In this document: positions 1 to 8,230 of the stretch, in pieces
Position numbering within the stretch: the first letter of the stretch is position 1
Layout: the number at the start of each line of letters is the position of its first letter
NCBI GenBank assembly: GCA_002841695.1
Contig: PHAN01000007.1
Span: 22,726 to 86,725 of the forward strand
Source of the DNA: Elusimicrobia bacterium HGW-Elusimicrobia-1
GTDB lineage: Bacteria > Elusimicrobiota > Endomicrobiia > PHAN01
Direction: 5' to 3'
Length of the DNA stretch: 64,000 nt
The notes under the pieces: generated by a model
Seen by the model: only the letters and a program-made list of their open reading frames with translations
Databases searched by the model: none
Told to the model about the DNA's origin: nothing
Program-made: the position numbers and the translations under genes

Positions 1-1176
1 ACGGAGACGGACGCCGACATAGAGGGTATTGCCGCGCTCGTCAAACGCATAAGGTCGGAGTGCCGCGGCATAGGCATCAAAGTTTCCATGTCGCCGTTCG
101 TGCCTAAACCGGGGACAAAGTTCGAGCGGGAGCCGTTCGCCGGAACGGAAGAGCTCTCCCGCAAGAAAACAATATTGCGCAAACTCCTGGGCGGCGCCGT
201 CAAGAGCCACGACGGCGCGGCGAGCTTTACAGAGGCGCTTTTGTCTCGGGGCGACAGGCGTTTGTCCGGCGTGATCGCCGCGGCTTATGCCATGGGAGCC
301 AGATTCGACCAGTGGTCGGAGTTTTTCAGATTCGACATCTGGATGAAGGCCTTTGAAGACGCGGGTATCGACGTCCGCGATTATGTCAACAGGTTCGGGA
401 CCGATTTCGCGCTGCCGTGGTCGCATATTTCCATCTCGGTTGCCGCGCCCTCGGCAAGGGGCGAAGCGGGCTCCGAAGTTCCCGTCGAGCCGTCGCCGGC
501 GGTTTTGGCGGCCGCTGCGCCGCAACGGGAAATAAAGTCCGTGCGATTCAGAATACGTTTGGCGCGGAAGTCGTCGGCCAGATTTATTTCGCATAACGAT
601 CAGGTGGAAGTTTTCCGTCGGGCCGTGCGGATAGCCCGCCTGCCCGTTAAGTATTCGGCGGGGTTTCACCCGCAGCCCAAAATCGCTTTCGGCCCGGCCA
701 TAGCCGTGGGCTACGAGAGCGAAGCGGAGTATATGGAAGTCGAATTTTTAAGATACGTGCCGCCGCAGGAGACATCCGACCGTCTCAATGAATGTCTGCC
801 CGAGGGCTACGCGGTCTTGTCCGTCCGCCAGATACCCACGGCCTTCGCCTCCCTTGAGTCGCTTTGCGGTGTCGAAGATTATTCCGTGTTTTTCGACGTC
901 CCTCCCGTCGATGCGCCGGGTGCGCTGCAAAAATTTCTGGCGCTCGAATCGTCCGTGGTCGAAGTGGATTCTAAACCGCGCGATCTTAAAAAAATCATCA
1001 GATCCGCTTCGTTTGAAAACGGCGTACTGTCTCTCGCCGTGAATCTTTTACCGTCGGGGAATCTTAAGCCGGACAAAATAACGGCCCATATTTTCGGGGT
1101 CGCTCCGGAATCGCTTCTGGTCAGGCGTCTCAGATTTTACGCGGTTAAAAGGGACGGCGCAATAATCGAGATATGA
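1..1176 (+). CDS. Radical SAM (TIGR03960-like) protein fused to DUF2344, 5' truncated
   Basis: The frame is open from base 1, so the N-terminal part (B12-binding region and radical SAM core with its CxxxCxxC motif) lies outside the window; 391 residues remain. The visible N-terminal piece carries the motif KVSMSPFVPKPGTKFE, typical of the end of the radical SAM domain in this family. From about residue 180 of the visible part a DUF2344 domain begins (VRFRIRLARKSSARFISH, then the FHPQPKIAFG motif). Fusions of these two domains upstream of ribonuclease G are common in bacteria. The exact reaction is unknown; a role in tRNA or rRNA modification is often guessed from context. An internal ATG at 88 is only a Met inside the radical SAM domain, not a start. 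It is followed after 153 nt by rng on the same strand. Confidence 0.85.
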   Translation, partial: TETDADIEGIAALVKRIRSECRGIGIKVSMSPFVPKPGTKFEREPFAGTEELSRKKTILRKLLGGAVKSHDGAASFTEALLSRGDRRLSGVIAAAYAMGARFDQWSEFFRFDIWMKAFEDAGIDVRDYVNRFGTDFALPWSHISISVAAPSARGEAGSEVPVEPSPAVLAAAAPQREIKSVRFRIRLARKSSARFISHNDQVEVFRRAVRIARLPVKYSAGFHPQPKIAFGPAIAVGYESEAEYMEVEFLRYVPPQETSDRLNECLPEGYAVLSVRQIPTAFASLESLCGVEDYSVFFDVPPVDAPGALQKFLALESSVVEVDSKPRDLKKIIRSASFENGVLSLAVNLLPSGNLKPDKITAHIFGVAPESLLVRRLRFYAVKRDGAIIEI

Positions 1177-1260
1177 GCGTGCGGGCAATAATGAGAGGCG
1201 GGCGGCGGCAAGTCGGCAGCGGGGAAGTGAAATAATAATATATGGCGGACAGGAGACGGT

Positions 1261-1291
1261 TTGACAGCCGCTTTTTCCGTCGATACTAATA
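1261..1291 (+). promoter_or_regulatory. Possible sigma-70 promoter for rng
   Basis: TTGACA at 1261-1266 is followed after 17 bases by TACTAAT at 1284-1290, giving a perfect -35 with a degenerate -10. The downstream leader carries a GC hairpin at 1300-1317 (GCCCGC/GCGGGC) ending just before the weak Shine-Dalgarno GGA at 1318-1320. The TTG of the -35 box is in frame with rng and should not be taken as its start codon. Confidence 0.45.
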
Positions 1292-1329
1292 AAAGGAAAG
1301 CCCGCCTCGGCGCGGGCGGAATAACCAAT

Positions 1330-2769
1330 ATGAAAAAAGAAATACTTATCTCATCAACATCGCTTGAAACAAGAGCGGCCATCATAGAATGTGTCGAGGG
1401 CTCGAAATTCCGCCTCGCGGATTATTTTGTCGACAGACCCAACCGGCAAAAGATCGTAGGAAATATCTACAAGGGCCGCGTAGCCAACGTGCTTCCGGGA
1501 TTAAACAGCGCGTTCATAAATATCGGCATCGGCCGCAACGCGTATCTTCAAGTCGACGACGTTGTCCCTCAGACCAAAAAAATTCAAAGCGTTCTTAAAT
1601 CCGGCGCCGACGTGATGGTGCAGGTAACGAAAGACGCCATAGGCACAAAAGGCCCGAAGATAACGATGGATATATCCCTGACGGGGCGCCTTTGCGTGCT
1701 TATGCCCTTTTCGGACAAAATAGGCGTGTCCAAAAACATAGAAGACAGGCCCATCCGCTCAAAACTTAAAGACGCCATATCGAAAGCTCTCTCGTCGCAA
1801 AAACTCGAATACGGAGTGATAGCCCGCACGGAATCGGAGGACGCCGCCGCCGACGAGATAGCCGCCGAAATCAAATATCTCGACAAGCTTTGGAAAGTAA
1901 TCAAAAACAAATATGAGCAAAGCAAACCGCCCAAACTCGTATACGGCGACCTTGACGCCGTCGAGCAGGTTATAAGGGACTATTTTACCGACGAGGTCGA
2001 ATCGCTGCTTACGGATTCCGACGAAGTCCACAAACAGGCGCTGGAATATGTCGAGGATATCGCGCCGGAGCTGGCTTCAAGGATAAAGGTCTATAAAAAC
2101 CGCACACCCATTTTTACGGCCTTCGACGTGGAAAAAGAGCTCGACGGTCTTCTTTGCGCCAGGGTAAAGCTGCCTTCGGGCGGATATATAATAATCCAGG
2201 AAGCCGAATCGCTGTGCGCCATCGACGTAAACTCGGGCAAGTTCCTGGGTTCGTCCCTGGAGGATACCGTAACCCGCACCAACATAGAGGCCGCGCAGGA
2301 AATCGCGCGCCAGCTTCGCCTCAGAAACATCGGCGGAATAATCGTCATTGATTTCATCGATATGAAAAACCGCCAGAATCAGCGCAAGGTTGTCGACGCG
2401 CTCAGGGAAGCCATGAAAAGCGACAAGGCGAAAATAAAAATATTTCCCGTGACTAATCTCGGGCTTATAGAGTTGAGCCGCTCGCGTAAATCCTCGTCGT
2501 TAAGATCATTTATGGGCGAGGCCTGCGCGGTATGCGGCGGCAGCGGAATGGTGCCGTCGCGCCAGACGGTTTTCATAAAAGTCGCGGCCGAAATCGACGA
2601 GTTGCTCAGCCGCCGCCGCCTTCCGGCGGAAGACGTAAAAGTAAAAATACGGCTTCATCCCGATGTGGCGGCTTACTTTTTGGAAAACAAAGACAAACTG
2701 CCGGTGGCGGCGTCCATTCAAAAAGATGCGGCGATTCCGCCCGGAGAGTACAATATAATACTCGAATGA
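1330..2769 (+). CDS. rng: Ribonuclease G (RNase E/G family)
   Basis: Endoribonuclease of the RNase E/G family, acting in rRNA maturation and mRNA turnover in the cytoplasm. The 479-residue product is close to the usual RNase G length (E. coli about 489). In order it shows an N-terminal S1-type RNA-binding region (NIYKGRVANVLPGLNSAFI, about residues 37-60), the catalytic segment with the acidic motif AIDVNSG and the partner aspartate in IVIDFIDM, and the Zn-link motif CAVCGGSG. ATG 1330 was chosen because the protein then begins MKKEILIS like other RNase G proteins; the in-frame extension to 1261 runs through a hairpin and a likely promoter. The gene overlaps the downstream tatD gene by four bases (ATGA). 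Confidence 0.95.
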   Translation: MKKEILISSTSLETRAAIIECVEGSKFRLADYFVDRPNRQKIVGNIYKGRVANVLPGLNSAFINIGIGRNAYLQVDDVVPQTKKIQSVLKSGADVMVQVTKDAIGTKGPKITMDISLTGRLCVLMPFSDKIGVSKNIEDRPIRSKLKDAISKALSSQKLEYGVIARTESEDAAADEIAAEIKYLDKLWKVIKNKYEQSKPPKLVYGDLDAVEQVIRDYFTDEVESLLTDSDEVHKQALEYVEDIAPELASRIKVYKNRTPIFTAFDVEKELDGLLCARVKLPSGGYIIIQEAESLCAIDVNSGKFLGSSLEDTVTRTNIEAAQEIARQLRLRNIGGIIVIDFIDMKNRQNQRKVVDALREAMKSDKAKIKIFPVTNLGLIELSRSRKSSSLRSFMGEACAVCGGSGMVPSRQTVFIKVAAEIDELLSRRRLPAEDVKVKIRLHPDVAAYFLENKDKLPVAASIQKDAAIPPGEYNIILE

Positions 2770-3530
2770 CCCGCATATTCGACACTCACGCCCATCTTCT
2801 CGACCCCGTTTACGACGGCGACCGGATTGAAATAATAAAAGCCGCCGCCGCGGAACTTTTTATTGTCGAGTCCGCGCTCAATCCGGCCGAATGGCTTGCC
2901 GCGGCGGATTTGTCCGTCGGATTCGACAATCTTTGGTATACCGCCGGCATTCATCCCCACGACGCCGGCCGTAGTCACGATTTTGAGATATTGAGACGCG
3001 CGCTGTCGGGCTCCAAATGCCTGGCTGTCGGCGAGGCCGGTCTTGATTATCACTATAAACATTCGGAGCCGTCCGCGCAAAAAAAAGTTTTTGAGGCGCA
3101 AATGAAAATCGCGCTGGATACGGGACGGCCTCTGGTGGTGCATTGCCGCGAGGCCTGCGAGGACTGTCTGAGTATGCTGGCTTCCGCTTCGCAAAAATGG
3201 CGCGGGGTCGTTCATTGTTTTTCCGGCGCGTGGCCGGAAGCCGAAAGATTTATGGATTTGGGATTTTACCTGGGCATCGACGGACCGGTTACTTATCCCA
3301 AGTCAAATATTTTAAAAGATGTCGTCGCGCGCGCGCCTCTCGACAGATTGCTCGCCGAGACGGATTCGCCGTACCTGACGCCCGTGCCTTTGAGGGGAAA
3401 AAGAAACGAACCCGCGAATGTCCGCTACGTCGTGGAGGCCGTCGCCGGCTTAAAAAATATCGCCTTCGAGGCCGCCGCCGAGGCGACATTTTTAAACGCT
3501 TTAAAATTATTCGGTATTCCGAACCAATAA
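2766..3530 (+). CDS. tatD: TatD family metal-dependent DNase/hydrolase
   Basis: The 254-residue TIM-barrel hydrolase shows the full set of TatD signatures: DTHAH near the N-terminus, GEAGLDYHY, VVHCREA, HCFSG and the C-terminal ETDSPYLTP, which together bind two divalent metals. The family has 3'-5' exonuclease or deoxyribonuclease activity. The start is fixed by the ATGA overlap with the rng stop codon; a longer frame opening upstream lies inside rng and is spurious. Translational coupling to rng, and the following TatD-linked radical SAM gene, suggest one transcriptional unit (rng-tatD-rSAM-3D protein) despite a palindromic repeat in the 182-nt gap that follows. Confidence 0.93.
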   Translation: MTRIFDTHAHLLDPVYDGDRIEIIKAAAAELFIVESALNPAEWLAAADLSVGFDNLWYTAGIHPHDAGRSHDFEILRRALSGSKCLAVGEAGLDYHYKHSEPSAQKKVFEAQMKIALDTGRPLVVHCREACEDCLSMLASASQKWRGVVHCFSGAWPEAERFMDLGFYLGIDGPVTYPKSNILKDVVARAPLDRLLAETDSPYLTPVPLRGKRNEPANVRYVVEAVAGLKNIAFEAAAEATFLNALKLFGIPNQ

Positions 3531-3561
3531 TATAAAAAGGAATAGTCGGTCACAAAACTTA

Positions 3562-3620
3562 CCCCCTCACCTCAATCCTCTCCCTCGATGGGCGAGGAAG
3601 CCCGAAGGGCAGGTGAGGGT
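3562..3620. repeat. Palindromic intergenic repeat (family F)
   Basis: A roughly 59-bp imperfect palindrome with arms CCCTCACCT and AGGTGAGGG around an inner stem built from CCTCTCCCTCG and GGGCGAGG. It lies between tatD and the radical SAM gene. Similar CCCTCACC palindromes occur between genes in many bacterial genomes. It may also act as an RNA stem. Confidence 0.7.
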
Positions 3621-3712
3621 GAAGTAAAAGTATCGTCGGAGACGGCAGGAGAGCAAAAATATTTCAGACCCTGAATTCTCCGACGGGAAAAGGGCTGTAA
3701 AAAGGAAAGTGT

Positions 3713-4330
3713 ATGACCGCCGTTTACCCCTATAAGGGCGCGCTTTACGTTAATCTTACCAATCGCTGTCCCTGCTCCTGCGTTTACTGCATAAAAAATA
3801 AATGGGGTTGGCAATTCCGAGGGCAAGATCTTAAATTGGAGAGAGAACCGTCGGCTTCGGAAGTCGTGGATGCGGTTAAGAAAGCGGATGCCGAAGCCGG
3901 AACCCCGTACACAGAAATAGTTTTCTGCGGATACGGCGAGCCGTTTATGAGATTCGATATTATGAAAGTTGTGGCGGAAGAACTCAAAAAATCCGGCCGG
4001 CGAATTCGCGTTAATACCACCGGTCTCATAAATACCGACGGAGCACGCGAGTTGCTGCCGGATATCGCCGGTATCGTCGACGGCCTTTCGGTAAGTTTAA
4101 ATGCCGCCACGCCGGAAGATTATGTCCGCGTAAACCGGCCTGCGGCCGGAATTTCCGCGTATGCTTCCGTGCTTGATTTTATCCGCCGCGCCGTAGCTCT
4201 GGGCTTCGACGTGACTGTAACGGCCGTAGAATTTCCGGGCGCCGATATCGACGGCGTCAAAAAAACTGCCGAAGGCCTCGGCGCGAAGTTCCGCCCGCGG
4301 CCGTATCTTGAGGAATATGAGGATAGGTAA
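3713..4330 (+). CDS. TatD-linked radical SAM protein
   Basis: A short radical SAM protein of 205 residues with the cluster-binding motif CxxxCxxC (C19, C23, C26 in NRCPCSCVYC) and a conserved FCGYGEPFMR segment matching the GGEP-like motif that contacts SAM. Its length, the C-rich motif and its position next to tatD match the family described as 'TatD family-linked radical SAM protein' (TIGR04038-like). The substrate is unknown. A Shine-Dalgarno AAGGAAAG lies a few bases before ATG 3713. Its stop overlaps the start of the downstream 3D-domain gene. Confidence 0.85.
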   Translation: MTAVYPYKGALYVNLTNRCPCSCVYCIKNKWGWQFRGQDLKLEREPSASEVVDAVKKADAEAGTPYTEIVFCGYGEPFMRFDIMKVVAEELKKSGRRIRVNTTGLINTDGARELLPDIAGIVDGLSVSLNAATPEDYVRVNRPAAGISAYASVLDFIRRAVALGFDVTVTAVEFPGADIDGVKKTAEGLGAKFRPRPYLEEYEDR

Positions 4331-5135
4331 GAAGACCGCGGCCGCTTTCGTGGCGGCGTTCGCGCTTTTTGCGGCCGCCGAGGTCTACTATTTCGTATCC
4401 AGAAAAACGGTTATCATCGCCGATGGCGCCCGACGCACCGTGGTTGTTTCCGCGGCCACCGTGGGCGAGGCGCTGGCTAAAAAAGGTTTTGCCGCCGGGT
4501 CTAAGGACATCGTCGAGCCGCCGGGCGATTCTCCCCTGGAATATCCCCGCATAATAAGAATAATCCGCGTTACCGAAGAGATAGAAATCAGTTCTTCGCC
4601 GCCGGTCACGAAGCTCCTTGCCCGCGTGAAATCACTCGACAATCTGCGTCCGGCGCTTTATAAAAAGTTCAGGGTTGGCACGGTCGTCACAAAAACAAAA
4701 GTTACCCGCAGGGACGGCGCCGAGTCGTCGCGCGAGGTTATATCGCGTAAACAAGTCGAGCGTATCGAGGAATATCTTCATCTGCTCGACAAGAAGGGGC
4801 GTTACGCCGTCGAGACCTACAATCTTACCGTCGCTCCCAAGAAAAAAATGATCGCCACGGCGTATTACCCGGGAGATCCTCTGGCCTGGCGCGACGGAAC
4901 GATAACTTATCTGGGAATGAAGATGCAAAGAGGCATTGTGGCCGTCGATCCCCGCGTTATACCTCTGAGGACGCGCCTGTGGATACCCGGTTACGGCTAC
5001 GGTTACGCCGCCGACACCGGCAATGCCATCAAGGGAAACAGAGTGGATTTGGGAGTAAGAAATCCGGAAGAAGAGAAACCCTGGATGCACCGCCCCGTCA
5101 CCGTCTACATCCTGGGGAAATTCAAAAGTTTTTAA
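4317..5135 (+). CDS. 3D-domain envelope protein (YabE/MltA-like barrel)
   Basis: The 272-residue product starts with a short basic stretch and one hydrophobic segment (about residues 6-26), so it is exported or membrane anchored. The central part (TVVVSAATVGEAL, then EIEISSSPP) resembles the ubiquitin-like DUF348 and G5-like modules of YabE/Rpf-type proteins. The C-terminus is a 3D domain: ATAYYPGD, VAVDPRVIPLRTRLWIPGYG, AADTGNAIKGNRVDLG, with the three conserved aspartates of the double-psi beta-barrel found in MltA-type lytic transglycosylases. Cell-wall cleavage or binding is therefore likely, but catalytic activity is not proven. ATG 4317 lies inside the end of the preceding radical SAM gene; a TTG at 4308 is an alternative. 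Confidence 0.8.
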   Translation: MRIGKKTAAAFVAAFALFAAAEVYYFVSRKTVIIADGARRTVVVSAATVGEALAKKGFAAGSKDIVEPPGDSPLEYPRIIRIIRVTEEIEISSSPPVTKLLARVKSLDNLRPALYKKFRVGTVVTKTKVTRRDGAESSREVISRKQVERIEEYLHLLDKKGRYAVETYNLTVAPKKKMIATAYYPGDPLAWRDGTITYLGMKMQRGIVAVDPRVIPLRTRLWIPGYGYGYAADTGNAIKGNRVDLGVRNPEEEKPWMHRPVTVYILGKFKSF

Positions 5136-5143
5136 GTTTATTC

Positions 5144-5172
5144 TTGACATCGTAGACTTATTTTTGTAACAT
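5144..5172 (+). promoter_or_regulatory. Strong sigma-70 promoter for small membrane gene pair
   Basis: TTGACA (5144-5149), a 17-base spacer and TAACAT (5167-5172) sit directly before a purine-rich AAAAGGGGG and ATG 5187. The predicted transcription start is around 5179, leaving almost no leader before the Shine-Dalgarno. Confidence 0.65.
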
Positions 5173-5186
5173 CAAACAAAAGGGGG

Positions 5187-5384
5187 ATGATGCTGTCATC
5201 GCGTCAGCGTGGAAATTTGGCAAAGTTTTTCTTCGATTCGGCAAAACTTGTGTTGGCTATTAACGTTTTGGGCCCGGTAGTTGTGCCGGATAAATCTCAT
5301 TTATCGGTGGTTGTGGCCGGATTTTTTGCGGTTATAGGTTTTGTTGGTATCGGCGTTCTTTTGGACAGGGAGGTAGAATTATGA
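5187..5384 (+). CDS. Small two-helix membrane protein (DUF6722-like?)
   Basis: 65 residues: a polar N-terminus (SSRQRGNLAKFFFD) followed by two hydrophobic segments at about 20-34 and 40-58. The RQRxNLAKFFFD start resembles small two-helix proteins I associate with DUF6722, but this is recall, not a search. ATG 5187 and ATG 5190 are adjacent; the AGGGGG directly upstream fits the second somewhat better. The stop codon overlaps the next gene start by ATGA, so the two small proteins are translationally coupled and probably work together in the inner membrane. The function is unknown. Confidence 0.7.
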   Translation: MMLSSRQRGNLAKFFFDSAKLVLAINVLGPVVVPDKSHLSVVVAGFFAVIGFVGIGVLLDREVEL

Positions 5385-5491
5385 CCGGATCTAACTTAGC
5401 TTTAATACCGCTGGTAGGTATGATCATTGTTGCGCTGGTTTTGGCGGTGGTAATTATTCGCGACAATCATAAGAAGAAACAACACAGGTAG
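5381..5491 (+). CDS. 36-residue single-helix membrane peptide
   Basis: A very short gene with one hydrophobic segment (LALIPLVGMIIVALVLAVVI, about residues 6-25) followed by a basic tail RDNHKKKQHR, predicting a cytoplasmic C-terminus by the positive-inside rule. It has a strong Shine-Dalgarno (GGGAGGT about 8 bases upstream) and an ATGA overlap with the upstream small membrane gene. No function is recognised. Confidence 0.65.
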   Translation: MTGSNLALIPLVGMIIVALVLAVVIIRDNHKKKQHR

Positions 5492-5552
5492 ATTATATAA
5501 ACATTTAAAGACCGGAAAGAAAAGGGATTGGTAATGAATAAGTAAAATCGTT

Positions 5553-6713
5553 TTAACGCTTTCCGCGTTTTTTTTCGTCGATCAATTCTTTGTAAAGCTC
5601 AATGTGACGGCGGGTCGATACTTCCGACGTCATTTCAAGCGCGTCACGATGGCCGGCCTCGGCCAGTCGGCCGCGCAAGCCGTCGTCCCGCAGAAGTTTC
5701 AGAGTCCATCCCGCGAATTCTTCCACGGTGTTACCCGACAAAATTCCGTTTTTATCGTGTCGTATTATGCTCAAGACCCCGCCCTGATTCATCGTCACGA
5801 CCGCGGTCTTGTTCATCATCACTTCTATCAAAACCAGCCCCTGCGTTTCGGTTATCGACGGAAAAACGAACAAATCCGCGTCCTTGTAATACTGCGCGAG
5901 GGTCTGGCGGTCGAGAAAATTCAGAAATGTTATTTTGCCGGTTATATTAAGCGACCGCGCGAGCGTCTTGAGTTCATCTTTTAAAATTCCGTCTCCGGCC
6001 ATAAACAGATGCGCGTCGGAATATTCGTCGAGCGTTTTTCTGAAAGACCTTAACAGCAGCGACAGATTTTTTTCTTTCCCGAGCCGTCCGGCGTAAAGAA
6101 GTATTTTGGTCTCCTCTCCGAGGCCGTGTTTTTTTCTTACGTCGAATAATCCCTTGGCTTCAAAGTCGGCTTTGTTTACGCCCGTGGGCAGCACTACTAT
6201 GCGGGACTTTACGCCGTAGGAAACAAGTTCGTCTTTCATCTGAGGGGAAGGCGCAACCACACAATCGCATTTATCAGAGTAACGTCTTACAATACCTTCC
6301 GCCATTTTAGGCGACAAAACCTTTCCCTTGAAGAAATAGTGAACGTATTTCGGATAAAGCGTATGATAAGTGTAGAGAAGAGGCAGCCCCCACTTACGCG
6401 CCAAATGGACTCCGTAGAGGCCAACGCTGAACGGCGAGTGAGTGTGTATGACATTAAGGTCCAGAGCTTTTATGGTGTCGTAGGTTTTTTTGCTTAACCC
6501 CGGCAAACCTATTCGATACGGCGGATAGAAGAGAAACGGCACCGACGGAACGCGGATAATATTCGATTGCGTGTCTTTATACGCCGGATAGCGGGGAGTG
6601 ACTATGTAAGTCGGATGCGACATTTTCGCGGCTTCTATAAGAAACATGTCCAGAGCCGTTACGATACCGTCGATTCCGGGACGATATACGTCAGAAAAAA
6701 ACCCGATATTCAT
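5553..6713 (-). CDS. GT4-family glycosyltransferase
   Basis: A 386-residue GT-B glycosyltransferase. The N-terminal acceptor half starts MNIGFFSDVYRPGIDGIVTA, the pattern of GT4 enzymes acting on diacylglycerol or other lipids. The C-terminal donor half has LLYAGRLGKEKNL and SITETQGLVLIEVM, the EX7E-type nucleotide-sugar site. By family resemblance it could make glycolipids such as glucosyldiacylglycerol, but the acceptor cannot be read from the sequence. It is the last gene of the cofactor operon and overlaps ribF by four bases (ATGA), so it is co-translated with it. It converges on the small membrane gene pair at 5491. Confidence 0.88.
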   Translation of the reverse strand: MNIGFFSDVYRPGIDGIVTALDMFLIEAAKMSHPTYIVTPRYPAYKDTQSNIIRVPSVPFLFYPPYRIGLPGLSKKTYDTIKALDLNVIHTHSPFSVGLYGVHLARKWGLPLLYTYHTLYPKYVHYFFKGKVLSPKMAEGIVRRYSDKCDCVVAPSPQMKDELVSYGVKSRIVVLPTGVNKADFEAKGLFDVRKKHGLGEETKILLYAGRLGKEKNLSLLLRSFRKTLDEYSDAHLFMAGDGILKDELKTLARSLNITGKITFLNFLDRQTLAQYYKDADLFVFPSITETQGLVLIEVMMNKTAVVTMNQGGVLSIIRHDKNGILSGNTVEEFAGWTLKLLRDDGLRGRLAEAGHRDALEMTSEVSTRRHIELYKELIDEKKRGKR

Positions 6714-7708
6714 ACAGTTGCCATCCCCGGGTCGCCGCGCTTAACTTTTGCCTTTGATGACGGTTTATTCAGCAGGCCACCCGCCAGAATAATATCTTTT
6801 TTTATTTGTTTTTTCAACACTCGCGTGCTCGCAAATTTTTTGTCGTCGCGGATTTTATCGATAAAAAAAACTTTCCATTTCCGCGCGTCTTTCACTGCGT
6901 TCAGAAAACCTTCGGGGGATATAACGTGGAATTCAAGGCGATTTTTTTTGAGGCGCAGCAAAGTCGGCGATTTTCCCGCGTAGGCGGCCGCTTTAAGCAT
7001 TATCGGCCGGCGATTGTCCGTTGCCGGCGACGCGAAACACGCGAAAATTCCGGCGGGCAGCATTTTTTCGCGCGGGACATTTATGTTGACGGTCGGAAAA
7101 CCGAGTTTGGCGCCCAGCCCCGCGCCCGATGTCTTGGCGCCCGATACGGAGTACGGTCTGCCCAGCATACGTGATGCGGTCTTAACGTCGCCCCGCGCGA
7201 CGGCCCTGCGCGCGGCGCTCGACGATATTATGCTTCCGCGATGTTTCAACGGCTTCTCGACGATAAGTTTTATTTTGCGGCCGGCTTCGCGCAGTATGGC
7301 CGGAAGGTCCTGCGCCTTTCCGGCGGCGTTTCTGCCGAATCTGAAATCATATCCGGCGACTATCGCGGCGGGATTTAACCTCAAGAGTATTTTCCGCGCG
7401 AAATCCTCCGGCGAAAGCCGCCAGAGTTTATTCCCGCCGTCGAGCGCGATGACTTCGTCGGCGCCGGCTTCTATAAGCAAGGCGGCTTTTTCTTCGGCCG
7501 ATGTCAGCGCGCTTCCCGTCCTCACGCCGAACGGTTTCTTGAAAGTCACAGCCACGCACTTTGCGCCGATTTTGCGGGCCGCGCGCGCGGCCCGTCCGAT
7601 AAGCCGCGCGTGTCCGCGGTGCACACCGTCGAAGTTGCCCACACTCAGCACCGCAAGCGGCGGATTATCAGTTCCGGGAGTAACGTATCCCGCCTGTCTC
7701 GACGTCAT
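6710..7708 (-). CDS. ribF: Bifunctional riboflavin kinase/FAD synthetase
   Basis: Makes FMN from riboflavin and ATP, then FAD from FMN and ATP. In 332 residues the N-terminal adenylyltransferase half shows GNFDGVHRGH (24-33) and ISSSAARRAV; the C-terminal flavokinase half shows the LGFPTVNI motif (usually PTAN) and PAGIFACF. The tail beyond about residue 285 (basic, with KKQIKKDII) is normal for the family. The gene follows moaC with no gap (TAAATG) and runs into the glycosyltransferase by a four-base overlap, so ribF is embedded in the molybdenum-cofactor operon. Confidence 0.93.
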   Translation of the reverse strand: MTSRQAGYVTPGTDNPPLAVLSVGNFDGVHRGHARLIGRAARAARKIGAKCVAVTFKKPFGVRTGSALTSAEEKAALLIEAGADEVIALDGGNKLWRLSPEDFARKILLRLNPAAIVAGYDFRFGRNAAGKAQDLPAILREAGRKIKLIVEKPLKHRGSIISSSAARRAVARGDVKTASRMLGRPYSVSGAKTSGAGLGAKLGFPTVNINVPREKMLPAGIFACFASPATDNRRPIMLKAAAYAGKSPTLLRLKKNRLEFHVISPEGFLNAVKDARKWKVFFIDKIRDDKKFASTRVLKKQIKKDIILAGGLLNKPSSKAKVKRGDPGMATV

Positions 7709-8206
7709 TTATCTTTTGTCTCTCCGTGAGATTTTACCCGTCGATTTTTTTAGCCAATCGGATTTGCCGCCAGTTTTTTGAATCAGTTTAAGACCGCTTA
7801 TTTCAATTCCGCGCTCGACCGCTTTGAGCATATCGTAAAGCGTAAGCGCCGCTACGGCCGCCGCCGTAAGCGTCTCCATTTCCACGCCTGTGGCGTATTG
7901 TGTCGCCGCCGACGCCGTAATACGCACTTCTCCCTCGGCGAATGTGAATTGTACATCCGCGTGCGAGAGATTTATCTGGTGTGTCAGCGGAATCAGTTCC
8001 GATGTCTTTTTTGCCGCCGCGATCGCGGCTATTTTTGCGCAGGCGAAGGCGTCGCCCTTTGAAAGAACGTTTTTCTTAAGCAGCGAAAGCGTGGCCGGAG
8101 ACATTTTCAGGCAACATTCCGCCACTGCCGCGCGGCGGGTGTGTCTTTTGCCGCCGATGTCGACCATTTGTATTTTTCCGTCGGTATCAAGATGAGTAAA
8201 CCGCAT
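7709..8206 (-). CDS. moaC: Cyclic pyranopterin monophosphate synthase MoaC
   Basis: Converts 3',8-cyclo-7,8-dihydro-GTP, the MoaA product, to cPMP. The 165-residue protein matches MoaC along its length: FTHLDxxGKIQMVDI, KGDAFACAKIAAI, KKTSELIPLTH, GVEMETLTA, LYDMLKAVER and a GGKS tail. The normally near-invariant LIPLCHP appears as LIPLTHQ, with Cys to Thr at residue 75 and Pro to Gln at 77; the catalytic-region His76 is kept. Activity is probable but the substitution is unusual. It sits 24 bases after moaA and abuts ribF. Confidence 0.92.
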   Translation of the reverse strand: MRFTHLDTDGKIQMVDIGGKRHTRRAAVAECCLKMSPATLSLLKKNVLSKGDAFACAKIAAIAAAKKTSELIPLTHQINLSHADVQFTFAEGEVRITASAATQYATGVEMETLTAAAVAALTLYDMLKAVERGIEISGLKLIQKTGGKSDWLKKSTGKISRRDKR

Positions 8207-8230
8207 ATTTTCGGGTCTCCTTAGTTTTTC

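Noticed and set aside
1261..1329. Extension of rng back to the in-frame TTG at 1261.
   Set aside because: The TTG is part of a TTGACA -35 box and the stretch contains a GC hairpin; the family N-terminus starts at the ATG at 1330.
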